A stretch of DNA of 64,000 bases from Galeopsis tetrahit (taxonomy: Eukaryota > Streptophyta > Magnoliopsida > Lamiales > Lamiaceae). Below, piece after piece: positions 22,406 through 31,816 of the stretch. The position numbers were made by a program, and so were the translations under genes. Each line of letters opens with the position of its first letter. Position 1 is the stretch's first letter. A model generated the notes under the pieces. That model worked only from the letters and a program-made list of their open reading frames with translations. It did no database searches and was not told the DNA's origin. The DNA is taken from NCBI GenBank assembly GCA_963675135.1, contig OY776122.1, forward strand, positions 21,640,881 through 21,704,880. Reading direction: 5' to 3'.

Positions 22406-25400
22406 TTATTTGTCCAACTTCCCTGGATCAAGTAATCCCAACTCTGCTGATAGCTCCAGAAATCTTGCCTCTGCAAGTGGCTTGGTTAATATATCAGCTT
22501 TTTGATGGTCTGTGTGAATTTTCACTAGCTTGATATCCTTTTTCTCCACATGATCTCTAATGAAGTGGTGCTTGATGTCCACATGCTTGCATCTTGTGTG
22601 CAAGACAGGATTTTGTGATATAGCAATGGCACTATTGTTATCACAGAAAATTGGCACTTCAGTAGAGTTGACTTTGTAGTCTCTTAGTTGTTGTCTCAAC
22701 CATAGGATTTGAGCACAACAACTTCCAGCAGCAACATATTCAGCTTCAGTGGTGGAAGTGGCCACTGTGTTCTGCTTCTTGGAGAACCATGAAATAAGCT
22801 TGTTGCCCAAGAATTGACAAGTCCCTGAAGTGGACTTTCTGTCAATCCTACATCCTCCATAATCAGCATCTGAGTAGCCAGTTAGCTCAATATTGTCATC
22901 AGCAGGGTACCAAAGGCCTAGACTCTCAGTGCCTTTGAGATACCTCAAAATCCTTTTTGCAGCCTCAAGGTGGCTTTTCTTAGGATTTGCTTGAAATCTT
23001 GCACAAACACCTACTGCAAAGGTGATATCAGGTCTGCTGGCAGTGAGATAGAGGAGAGAACCAATTATTCCTCTATACTCAGTAGAGTTGGTTGGAATAC
23101 CACTCTCATCAGGATCCATCTTCCAATTTGTGTTCATTGGGATCCTTACTGGCTTGCTAGTTGTACACCCAAACTTTTTGATCATCTCTCTAGTGTACTT
23201 AGCTTGGTTGATGAAGATTCCTTCTTTAGATTGCTTGACTTGTAGACCCAAAAAGAAGTTCATCAACCCCATCATTGACATCTCAAACTTGCTTTGCATG
23301 AGCTTGGAGAATTTCTCACACAGCTTCTCATTAGGGGATCCAAAAATTATGTCATCCACATAAATTTGGACAAGTAAGATGTCCTCTCCTTCAGAGATTC
23401 TGAAGAGAGTTCTGTCCACAGTTCCCTTGGTGAATCCATGATCCAAGAGGAATTGTGACAGTGTATCATACCAAGCCCTAGGGGCTTGTTTGAGTCCATA
23501 TAGAGCTTTCTTGAGTCTGTAAACTTGGTTTCCAATTTCAAAACCTGGTGGTTGCTCCACATAGACTTCTTCTTTCAAGACTCCATTCAGAAAGGCACTC
23601 TTGACATCCATTTGGTATACTTTGAACCTCTTGTGGGCTGCATAGGCTAGAAAGAGCCTTATTGCTTCTAGCCTTGCCACAGGTGCAAATGTCTCATCAT
23701 AGTCAATGCCTTCATGTTTGCAATACCCTTTTGCCACAAGTCTTGCTTTGTTTCTGACAATCACATCATTTTCATTTTTCTTGTTCTTGAACACCCACTT
23801 TGTTCCAATAACATCTTGATGTGAAGGTCTGTCCACCAGCTCCCATACTTCATTTCTGGTGAATTGGTTCAGTTCTTCCTGCATGGCTGTGATCCAATTT
23901 GCATCTTGAAGTGCTTCCTCAATGTCTTTTGGTTCCTGTTCTGACAAGAAACAACAGAACATAGCACTTTCACCATGAAACTTTCTGGTTCTGACTCCTA
24001 TACTTGGATCACCAAGTATCAGATCAGTAGGATGGTCAGATAACCAGGTCCTTCTTTTCCTGATCTCTTCAGTAGAGTTGTCTTCTACTGAAGGTGAGTC
24101 ATTTTGATCATAGAATTCAGGATAATTTAATGCAGGATCTAATTCAGGATCATAATCAGGGGTGTTGTCCTCAATGTCAGGGACATTGGTATTTTCAACA
24201 TTTTGAGTTCCCCCTTGATTATTTGACCCATTAACTACCTCAGCAGGAACTGCTTCTTCATTGGTAGTTGTTACCTGGATGTGAACTGGGATTGGTTCAT
24301 TCAGTTCACCATTTCCATCTGTAGGATTTGTCTCAGGAAGGTTGCCTTCAGGATTGTTGTCCAATGTGGGTTTTTCAGACAGATTGGCTTGAACAACATC
24401 TATGAATTCAGTGTCTTTGTCTTTTAGGCTTAATCTGGTTGTCCTCTGTGTGATTTCTTCAGGTTCCAAATGATCATTCCTGATCTCAAAGATAGATTCA
24501 TCAAACACAACATGAGGTGTTTCTTCCACTATAAGGGTTTTCTTGTTGTAGACTCTGAAAGCTCTACTGATTTGAGAGTATCCAAGAAATACTCCCTCAT
24601 CAGCTTTGCTGTCAAAGGCTTTCAACTGTTCTTTCCCATTATTGTGAATGAAACATTTACAACCAAATATATGAAAGTATGACACTTTAGGCATTCTTCC
24701 TTTCCAGAGTTCATAGGGGGTTTTGCCTTGCCCCTTAGTGATCAAACATCTATTTTGAGTATGGCATGCAGTGTTTATAGCTTCAGCCCAAAACCTCTTA
24801 GGTAAATTTGAGTCAGCAATTAGAGTTCTAGCAGCTTCTTTTAAAGTTCTATTCCTTCTTTCTGGAACTCCATTTTGTTGGGGAGTTCTAGCTGCTGAGG
24901 TTTCATGAGCTATTCCATTTGATGTGCAGTACTCATTGATGTATGAATTAATGAACTCAGTGCCTTTATCAGATCTTATCTTGATAATGCTAAGGCTTTT
25001 CTCATTTGACAATCTCTTGAGAAGTTCAGGTAGTTTGACTTGTGTTTCCTTCTTATTAAGGAGAAATACTACCCATGTGAACCTAGAGAAGTCATCTACT
25101 ACCACTAATGTGTATTTTCTACCATTTATGCTTGAAGGGGTAATTGGTCCAAACAGATCCATATGTAGAAGTTCAAGTACCCTTTCAGTGGAGATGACTG
25201 GTTTTCCCTTAAATGAGGCTTTAATCTGTTTTCCTTCTTGACATGGCTTACACACATGTTCTTTAATGAAAACCTCATTAGGTAGTCCTTTAACTAATGC
25301 ATTTCTAGCAAGTTTATTCATAGATTTGAAGTTCAGGTGGTTTAGCCTCTTATGCCATAACCAACTTTGTTCACTAGAACTTTTAGCAATAAAACATGCA

Positions 25401-25795
25401 GCATCAGTAGACTTGTCCCAGTCTGCAAAATACACATTTCCCTTCCTAGTTCCAGTCAATAGGGTTTGTTGAGTTTTATCTCTAATTAGACATTTACCAC
25501 TTGAGAACTCAACATTAAAATCTTTATCACAGAATTGACTGATACTCAGGAGGTTATATTTGAGACCAGCTACATAAGATACATTGGTTACTTTGATGTT
25601 ACCAATCATCAAAGTACCATAACCTTTTGTTGTTGCTTGTGAGCTGTCTCCAAAGGTGACATTTGGGCCTTCTTTTTCAATAAAATCAGAGAGGAGTTCC
25701 TTGTTTCCAGTCATGTGCCTTGAGCATCCACTGTCAAGGTACCATGTTGTCTTTTTATTCATGCTCCTCTTCTTGTGGCCCACTGGTACCTGCAA
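22406..25795 (-). CDS. Sirevirus Pol polyprotein (PR-INT-RT-RH)
   Basis: 1129 open codons. Protease LDSGCSRHM around residue 20; integrase zinc region WHKRLNHLN...CKPCQEGK about 150-195; integrase core with HMDLFGPI, IRSDKGTEF and PQQNGVPERRNRT; reverse transcriptase with MDVKSAFLNGVLKEEVYVEQ and the catalytic YVDDI box near residue 815; RNase H with GYSDADYGGC and STTEAEYVA. No stop or frameshift. The first Met is only the first in the open stretch: the same frame continues upstream through two TAA codons into gag, so Pol is presumably made by readthrough or after splicing. Confidence 0.95.
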   Translation of the reverse strand: MQVPVGHKKRSMNKKTTWYLDSGCSRHMTGNKELLSDFIEKEGPNVTFGDSSQATTKGYGTLMIGNIKVTNVSYVAGLKYNLLSISQFCDKDFNVEFSSGKCLIRDKTQQTLLTGTRKGNVYFADWDKSTDAACFIAKSSSEQSWLWHKRLNHLNFKSMNKLARNALVKGLPNEVFIKEHVCKPCQEGKQIKASFKGKPVISTERVLELLHMDLFGPITPSSINGRKYTLVVVDDFSRFTWVVFLLNKKETQVKLPELLKRLSNEKSLSIIKIRSDKGTEFINSYINEYCTSNGIAHETSAARTPQQNGVPERRNRTLKEAARTLIADSNLPKRFWAEAINTACHTQNRCLITKGQGKTPYELWKGRMPKVSYFHIFGCKCFIHNNGKEQLKAFDSKADEGVFLGYSQISRAFRVYNKKTLIVEETPHVVFDESIFEIRNDHLEPEEITQRTTRLSLKDKDTEFIDVVQANLSEKPTLDNNPEGNLPETNPTDGNGELNEPIPVHIQVTTTNEEAVPAEVVNGSNNQGGTQNVENTNVPDIEDNTPDYDPELDPALNYPEFYDQNDSPSVEDNSTEEIRKRRTWLSDHPTDLILGDPSIGVRTRKFHGESAMFCCFLSEQEPKDIEEALQDANWITAMQEELNQFTRNEVWELVDRPSHQDVIGTKWVFKNKKNENDVIVRNKARLVAKGYCKHEGIDYDETFAPVARLEAIRLFLAYAAHKRFKVYQMDVKSAFLNGVLKEEVYVEQPPGFEIGNQVYRLKKALYGLKQAPRAWYDTLSQFLLDHGFTKGTVDRTLFRISEGEDILLVQIYVDDIIFGSPNEKLCEKFSKLMQSKFEMSMMGLMNFFLGLQVKQSKEGIFINQAKYTREMIKKFGCTTSKPVRIPMNTNWKMDPDESGIPTNSTEYRGIIGSLLYLTASRPDITFAVGVCARFQANPKKSHLEAAKRILRYLKGTESLGLWYPADDNIELTGYSDADYGGCRIDRKSTSGTCQFLGNKLISWFSKKQNTVATSTTEAEYVAAGSCCAQILWLRQQLRDYKVNSTEVPIFCDNNSAIAISQNPVLHTRCKHVDIKHHFIRDHVEKKDIKLVKIHTDHQKADILTKPLAEARFLELSAELGLLDPGKLDK

Positions 25796-25903
25796 TTAGA
25801 TAGGTTTAGGTACCCTTTGAGTTTTGGGTCCTGAGAGGTTAGCTGTACCTTTGGGAACCCAAACTTGCCTAATAACCCTGATTGATTCAAGGTGGCTAAG
25901 TTA
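25796..25903 (-). promoter_or_regulatory. gag-pol junction: two in-frame TAA codons
   Basis: gag ends with TAA at 25901-25903; the same frame stays open with a typical copia linker (VWVPKG...) until a second TAA at 25796-25798, then enters pol. CTATCTAATTGCAG just before pol looks like a splice branch point and acceptor. Whether splicing or readthrough bypasses the stops cannot be decided here. Confidence 0.6.
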
Positions 25904-28267
25904 TTTTCCTAGTGCATCAACATACACTGTCTTTCCCTTAAATGCCTTTGGGAAAGTGTGTGTGAATGTGTTAATTCTGTAGGTTTCAGATGAGTTGACC
26001 ACTTTTCTGAACTTATGAGTTCTTTGTGCAGCTTGAGGAAATCTTTGAGGAAAGGCCTTTTTATGACCATTACCCTTTGGCATGAAGGGTTTTGGTTGTC
26101 TCATTTTATTCTGCCTTTGAGAATGGTTGTCCTTAGGTCTATTCAGCTGAGGCTTTCTCAGATGAGTTGGCCTAGGCTGATTATACCTTGGATAATTCCT
26201 CTGAACATTGTTCAGGAGAGTTGCCCTTCCATTGGGTCTACTCTGCTGAGCAACATTCCTCTTGTGCTCAGGAGTCTTGGCCATTTCCTTAGGTTTTGGC
26301 CTTTTCTCCTGAATCACTTGAGTAGGCATTTCATTCAATTTGCCCTTTCCTTTGTTCAGTGGCTGAATTACTTCATTTTCAGCTTGTTGTGCCACTGACT
26401 TAACAAAGATTCTCTTAGTGTTACTTGTGGATGCAACACTAAGACAAGGTGAAGATTCAAATGGATCAAAACCTAATCCACTTCTTTGAGCCATAGGTCT
26501 TTGATAACTTTGAATTTCCTCTATTGCTCTAGAGGATTTGTTCAAAGCAGACATCTTTAATTTCAGGCTCTCTTCACTTGATTTAAGAATATCATACTCA
26601 TGTGAGAGATTTTCAAATTTGGCATTTAGAATTTTAAGTTCAAATTCTTTTCTCTTCTGAGAGAGAAGTTGATCATCAATCTCCTTTTGTTGGTCAACTA
26701 TCCTGAGATTTGCTTCTTCAAGCTTTCTCAAGACTTGTTGATACAACTCAGTAGACTTGACATCAACAGCTACCTCAGAGTTTTTGGAAAGTTCAATAGC
26801 CAATCTTTCATTTTCTTTCACACAATTATCATGAAATTCTTGTAATCTAGTGAAATCTTCCATCAGCTTTCCCAAGGAAAGTTTCAGGTTAACCTCACTA
26901 GTGTTTTGTGAGGTGAATGATGGTGAACTAGAAGTAGAGGATACCTCATCATCCTCAAGAGCCATGTTGCAGACATCATCATCATCATCACTGTTGGAGA
27001 ACAATCCATCAGAAGAGTTGAAACTTTCAGCACTATCAGATTCTTCACCAGCCATCATGGCTTTTCTATTGGTGAATTTTCTGTCTCTTTTTGCTTGTCT
27101 TTCTCTTCTTTCTTTAGAGCTTAGTTCAGGGCAGTCATATTGGAAGTGCCCTTTCTTTTTGCAGTTGTAACACAGATCTTCATCATCATCCTTCTTGGAT
27201 TCATCTCTTCTCTTAGATGATGAGGGTTCAGCTCTACTGGATCTTCTCCTATCAGAGGACTTGTCCTCTGATCTTTTCTCTTCAGGCTTTTTGTCCTCAG
27301 CCTGATCTTCAGGGGAATTGTATCTTCTCCTGAATTTGTTGTCTTGGTAGAATTTCTTGTATCTACCAAACCTTGTGTTGAGCTTGTCAAACCTTCTAGC
27401 CATCAAAGCTAGTTCTTCCTTCATTTCAGTCTTAGAGACTGACTTTGATGATCTGGGAGTGGGTTGCATTTCTGGTTCAGCAACTTTGGCTTTGAATGCC
27501 ACTCCCTTAGTAGGATTTGAAGTTTCCTCAACAGGCTTTCTTCTATTGAGGTCAAACTCATAGGCTTTAAGTTCTGAGAATATTTGTTGCATGGGCATGG
27601 TGGAGAGATCTTTGGTATTCTGCATCATTACAGCATAGACATCCCACTTTTGAGTGAGACTCCTTAGGATTTTCAGTCCAACCTCTCTCTTGGTGTAGAC
27701 CTTGCCCAATGAGTTAATCTCATTCATCACATCAGTGAATCTACCAGCAAATTTGTCAATGGACTCATCAGTCTCCATTGAGAATTGTTCAAACTTCTGC
27801 ACAGCAACTTGGAGCTTGTTCTCCTTGATCTTTTCAGTGCCCTCACACATTTCAGCAAGGGTATCCCAAATTTCTTTAGTTGTGGTGCAGTGGTAGACTC
27901 TACCCATAACTGCATCTGGAATTGTTTGATAGAGGGTGTTCATGGTAAGATAATTCAAATTATCTTTCCTCTTTTCATCAGCAGTGAAGTCATCCTCATC
28001 TTTGGGAATCAGTTCCCTTATATCTGCTCTTTGCTCATCTGTCAATCTGGGGTTAGTTTGAGTAAACACAAAAGGTCCTCTTGTGATTACTCTAAGCATA
28101 TCAGTATGAAGAGATGCAAGATGAGCCCTCATTCTAATTTTCCAGAAATCATAATTGTCTATAGAAAACATGGGCAGTTTGTGATGAGAAATGTGGTTGA
28201 CTGGATTTGTGGCCATATTGTCCAATCCTTGAACAGCAGGTGGAGGAACAGCATTGTTGTTAGCCAT
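25901..28267 (-). CDS. Sirevirus Gag, 788 aa
   Basis: Starts MANNNAVPPP close behind the primer site. An N-terminal retrotransposon Gag region (LPMFSIDNYDFWKIRMRAHL, then the UBN2-like segment to about residue 250) is followed by a CCHC zinc knuckle CYNCKKKGHFQYDC near residue 366, an acidic Ser/Asp stretch, a predicted coiled coil (about 460-590) and a long basic Gln/Pro/Arg tail. At 788 residues it is long for a copia Gag, as in other Sireviruses. It packages the RNA into virus-like particles. Confidence 0.93.
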   Translation of the reverse strand: MANNNAVPPPAVQGLDNMATNPVNHISHHKLPMFSIDNYDFWKIRMRAHLASLHTDMLRVITRGPFVFTQTNPRLTDEQRADIRELIPKDEDDFTADEKRKDNLNYLTMNTLYQTIPDAVMGRVYHCTTTKEIWDTLAEMCEGTEKIKENKLQVAVQKFEQFSMETDESIDKFAGRFTDVMNEINSLGKVYTKREVGLKILRSLTQKWDVYAVMMQNTKDLSTMPMQQIFSELKAYEFDLNRRKPVEETSNPTKGVAFKAKVAEPEMQPTPRSSKSVSKTEMKEELALMARRFDKLNTRFGRYKKFYQDNKFRRRYNSPEDQAEDKKPEEKRSEDKSSDRRRSSRAEPSSSKRRDESKKDDDEDLCYNCKKKGHFQYDCPELSSKERRERQAKRDRKFTNRKAMMAGEESDSAESFNSSDGLFSNSDDDDDVCNMALEDDEVSSTSSSPSFTSQNTSEVNLKLSLGKLMEDFTRLQEFHDNCVKENERLAIELSKNSEVAVDVKSTELYQQVLRKLEEANLRIVDQQKEIDDQLLSQKRKEFELKILNAKFENLSHEYDILKSSEESLKLKMSALNKSSRAIEEIQSYQRPMAQRSGLGFDPFESSPCLSVASTSNTKRIFVKSVAQQAENEVIQPLNKGKGKLNEMPTQVIQEKRPKPKEMAKTPEHKRNVAQQSRPNGRATLLNNVQRNYPRYNQPRPTHLRKPQLNRPKDNHSQRQNKMRQPKPFMPKGNGHKKAFPQRFPQAAQRTHKFRKVVNSSETYRINTFTHTFPKAFKGKTVYVDALGK

Positions 28268-28386
28268 ATCTCAATAAGAGTCAGTCAATCAACAAGTAAT
28301 GGATTTCAGATAGAGATCAGTTCAGTGACCACACCAAATATGTGAGTTTTGAAAATCAAGATGGATTTTCAGAAGCAGTGGTCTTT

Positions 28387-28406
28387 GAACCCCTGCTCTG
28401 ATACCA
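28387..28406 (-). promoter_or_regulatory. primer-binding site (initiator tRNA-Met)
   Basis: Minus strand TGGTATCAGAGCAGGGGTTC, two bases inside the right LTR. TGGTATCAGAGC is the standard plant initiator tRNA-Met complement. Confidence 0.95.
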
Positions 28407-28408
28407 CT

Positions 28409-30254
28409 TGTTGGTCCTGAAAGGAGTAGATAACAAGTGTATGGGGGGGGGGGGAATACACTTGTATGCAAATTCTTTTCAACTAGATCAAACCAGAACT
28501 CAGCAAGGTTGTCTTGGACAACTCTGCTGAAGATGATTAACTCTTCTAAGATAATCAATCTACTAAGTACTATTGAGTACTTAGTTGAATAGCTATCTAG
28601 GGGAGTTATATGTGCGGAATAGTGGTTGGCCCTTTAAGTTTAGACTCCTTTAATTTCTGAAATCACTTAGTCAATGTAACGCAGTCCAGTTAAGCTTCAG
28701 GGAAGTTGTCCAAAACAGTTTTGCACAGTCTTTGAATATGTATCTTTGAAAGATCAGTTTTGTGTGCAGTGTTGAATGAATGTAAGTACTTGTAAAGTAA
28801 ATCAACACAAGAGTTTATAGTGGTTCAGAGACTCAAGCTCCTACATCCACTTTCCCTGATTTAACAGGATAATTCCTTCACTCTTGGAATTAACTTGTTT
28901 TATAGTGCCAAGGTGCACTTGATCAAGAACACCACTCCTTGGTGAATTGATCCCTAGGATGTCTAGAGTCCTAGTACCCTCTTCTCAACTCAGAACTGAA
29001 CTGTTCTTCTCTCAACAGTCAGCTCCTACCACTTCTACTACTACAACCTTCTCACTTTCACTCTTGAAAGGTGTAAGGGTTGAAGTAAGGTTCCAACTAA
29101 TGAGATATCCTTTACAATGAAGATCAGTGTATAAGGATAGGATATCTCTCTAAGCTTGTGTATGGATATACAATTTGGTTCAGCTTAGAAGAAGTGTTTG
29201 AAGACTAAGATAGTCTTTGAAAGCTTTGAAAGCACTCTAGCTTGTAAGAACTTTGAGCTTAGTTGGATTGTGTTGAGGTGCTTTCAAATGGTCTTCACAC
29301 TTCTGTATTTATAGACAAAATGGAGGATTTGCCCGTTGGAGAGGCAGCCCCAAATTGCTATAAATGTCTTCCTTGAGTTCTTCAAACTGGAAGACAGATT
29401 CTTGATAGTGACATGTCCTCATTTGGGTAATAAACGGCTGTAACAGTTTTGTCTTCATTCTGCAGCACTTTTCCCAATGTTTGACTTCTTGTTAGGACTT
29501 GGACATGGCTTCTGAAGGTTGATCCAATGATAGGACAACATTCCTTATCATCTGGACAACTCTCCTTATCACTATCAGCAGTTTTGCTTTTCAGCATGGT
29601 TGGCTTGCTCTTCTTCAGATGACTTGGCTCATTCCCTTTATTTCTTTAAGGATGGTCTTAGCTTATTTCTTTGAAGACCTTTAGGGAGTGATTGTCTCAA
29701 ACTCTTCAGCATAGTTGACCTCAGGCTTTCAGAGCACTTCATCTTGATCAATTTAGCTGAGACAACTCCTCTGGACAACTCTTCTGATCAGCATGATTGG
29801 TCTTTTTGCATCAGAGCACTTTATACTTTGGAGTTGGCTTATCTGGAAAACTCTCCTGATGAAAACCTTTGAGTAGTCTTGTCCTTTTGAGCTTGTAAAC
29901 TTGTTCTTGCATATGGTTAGCTTCTTTGGACAACTCTCCTGATCAGAGTTTTATGAGTGCTTTCTCTGGACAACTCTCCTGATAAGAGCATCTTAGATTT
30001 CATAGAGTGTCCTTACTTTTAAGTGATTGTTCCAGAATTTGAGCCTTGGGGGGACTTGATCTTGATCATCTTCAAAGCATAGGTTCCCCCTCAAATTGTG
30101 CATCTAATTGTCTAAGAGCTGCCTAACATTTCAGCTTCTCATCTAGCCTATAATCTATATGTTCTAACATTCTTAGAACATATTTATATTGACTTAGGCA
30201 TGTCTCAGGGGGTTTTGGTATTAGATCAAAACATATCTCATTTTATTCCCAACA
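28409..30254 (-). repeat. 5' LTR of the Sirevirus
   Basis: 1846 bp; same sequence as the left LTR except G12 instead of G9 at 28443-28454. Drives transcription leftward. Confidence 0.95.
29306..29313 (-). promoter_or_regulatory. TATA box of the Sirevirus promoter
   Basis: Minus strand CTATAAATA within the 5' LTR, about 900 bp before its inner end, in the right orientation for gag-pol. Confidence 0.7.
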
Positions 30255-31657
30255 ACACGTCTGTTCTTTCCTAGTTGCCCAAGACCCTTCACGCGACCGT
30301 GAGATCTTCCAACTTTCTTCACGAACAACTCAGACATTTCCGGCAAGGGTGGGGTCTGGCTGCTGGAACCATCATCTGAAGGATCATGATCAGATGACGG
30401 CTGGGTGAGATGTGACAATTCCTCTTGCACCTGATCCTATATGTGCATATGTAAAATTTGGTTAATATACATGTCAATACAATTAAATATTATATTTAAT
30501 ATAATATATGTATACACTTACCCGAATATCACCCATATGCCCGTATGTGTACATTTCGTTAGTGTAACGGTGGTAATATTCGATAATCTCCCAGTCGTAA
30601 GCTGGTCGTCCCGTCCTCTCCTCCTATATTTTGAAGAACATAAAATTAAATTAATTAAAATGAACTCAAATTACTTATAATTGAACATAAATACTTACAA
30701 TCCGTCTGGCCACCTCGGCTGCCCCACGAGATCCCCCTTTATGTCTAGCAAAACCGGTACCCAGGCCTCCAGGCTCTGATAGTCGGTTCTTCCGACACTG
30801 CTCGCTCTTCTTAATTGTGTCCGGATGATTCCAGTGGCGAACCAAGTGCTCCCAGACATCGTTGTCCCAATTCGGCTTCTTCTTCTCCAGCTCCCACAAT
30901 CCCTTGTAGTGGTTCAACATGTCACTGTATCGATTTGCTGCTCTCTCAAGAAAGAGCATGTACACTAATGCAGTGTCAACAGTCTCTGGATCCCACGTAA
31001 CCTCATTCTGCCAAAAAAAATTGATTAATTATAACAAAATGTGAATGAATAGATATGTTACACATCATTAAAGTATACCTGGAATGTATCCCACCACCGT
31101 TGAAGTACACCTGGGGATACCAAGCCGAATGTGTGTGCGCCAACCTCCATATTTCGGTACATGATATGTCTGATGGTGGTCGAGATTAGACCCGAAGGCA
31201 TCATCCTGTTGTTACACATAATTAATTTGAAAATGAATAATTATGTAATTCATTATAATGAAAATTATAAGATATGTAATACTTACGCTCCACGATAGAT
31301 CGTAAGACGAATACGACTCTCGTGTGCGTCTGTCGCCTGGCTGGCCGCTGTCTCGACAGACGCACGTCCGACTGGGTCCGGTATCGGTGGATCCTCCTGC
31401 GCTGGATACATGTGGGGCATCTGGGGAACCTGTGTGTAGTACGGATAGGGGGTCGATCCCTGCATCTGGGGCATCTGCATGATCTCAGTCATATCTGGCA
31501 AATAAAAACTCGGATGATGTGGTATAGGTACAGGCGGCGTCTCACCTCTACCTCTACCACCCGAATCCTGCCCAGTACCAGAACCCTGACCACCAGAACC
31601 CTGACTACCAGAACCATGTCCACCAGAACGCTGTCCATGACCCCCATATCCACTCAT
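30255..31657 (-). pseudogene. CACTA second gene (Transposase_24-like), N-terminal exons, disrupted
   Basis: Read from 31657: exon 1 begins MSGYGGHGQRSGG, a Gly/Ser-rich N-terminus, and ends before GTAAGT at 31286. An exon near 31205-31082 encodes the EVGAHTFGLVSPG and RWWDTFQ part. The exon near 31008-30700 has WDNDVWEHLVRHW and KSEQCRKNRLSEPGG, typical of plant Ptta/En/Spm Transposase_24 proteins. Short exons follow near 30625-30520 and 30435-30260. The last stops in mid-frame at the Sirevirus and continues at 14673. The family is thought to be the DNA-binding partner protein of CACTA elements. The nested insertion cuts off its C-terminal quarter. Confidence 0.75.
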
Positions 31658-31659
31658 CT

Positions 31660-31816
31660 GTAAAAATAAATATTAAAATATAACAATTAATAAATTAACA
31701 TTCTTGATATAATAACATCTATGAACACTCAAACTGAATCATAAACATGCATTAAGAACACTGAAACCGAGTCATAATCAACATTCTTTATATAATATAA
31801 CATATACATGAACACT
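31660..31816. other. spacer between the two CACTA genes
   Basis: AT-rich, about 160 bp between the transposase end and the start of the second gene on the same strand; no clear signals. Confidence 0.5.

Larger units (their letters stand above)
14674..30254 (-). mobile_element. complete Sirevirus-type Ty1/copia retrotransposon, very young
   Basis: Two LTRs of 1843 and 1846 bp start TGTTGG and end CCAACA and are flanked by ACACG. By eye they differ only in the length of one G run (9 versus 12). Next to the right LTR is an initiator-Met tRNA primer site, and next to the left LTR a polypurine tract. On the minus strand come gag (28267-25901), pol (25795-22406) and a large third frame (21727-17000), all open. 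A copia element with an extra 3' ORF behind pol is the Sirevirus plan. Intact frames and near-identical LTRs point to very recent insertion. Confidence 0.95.
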
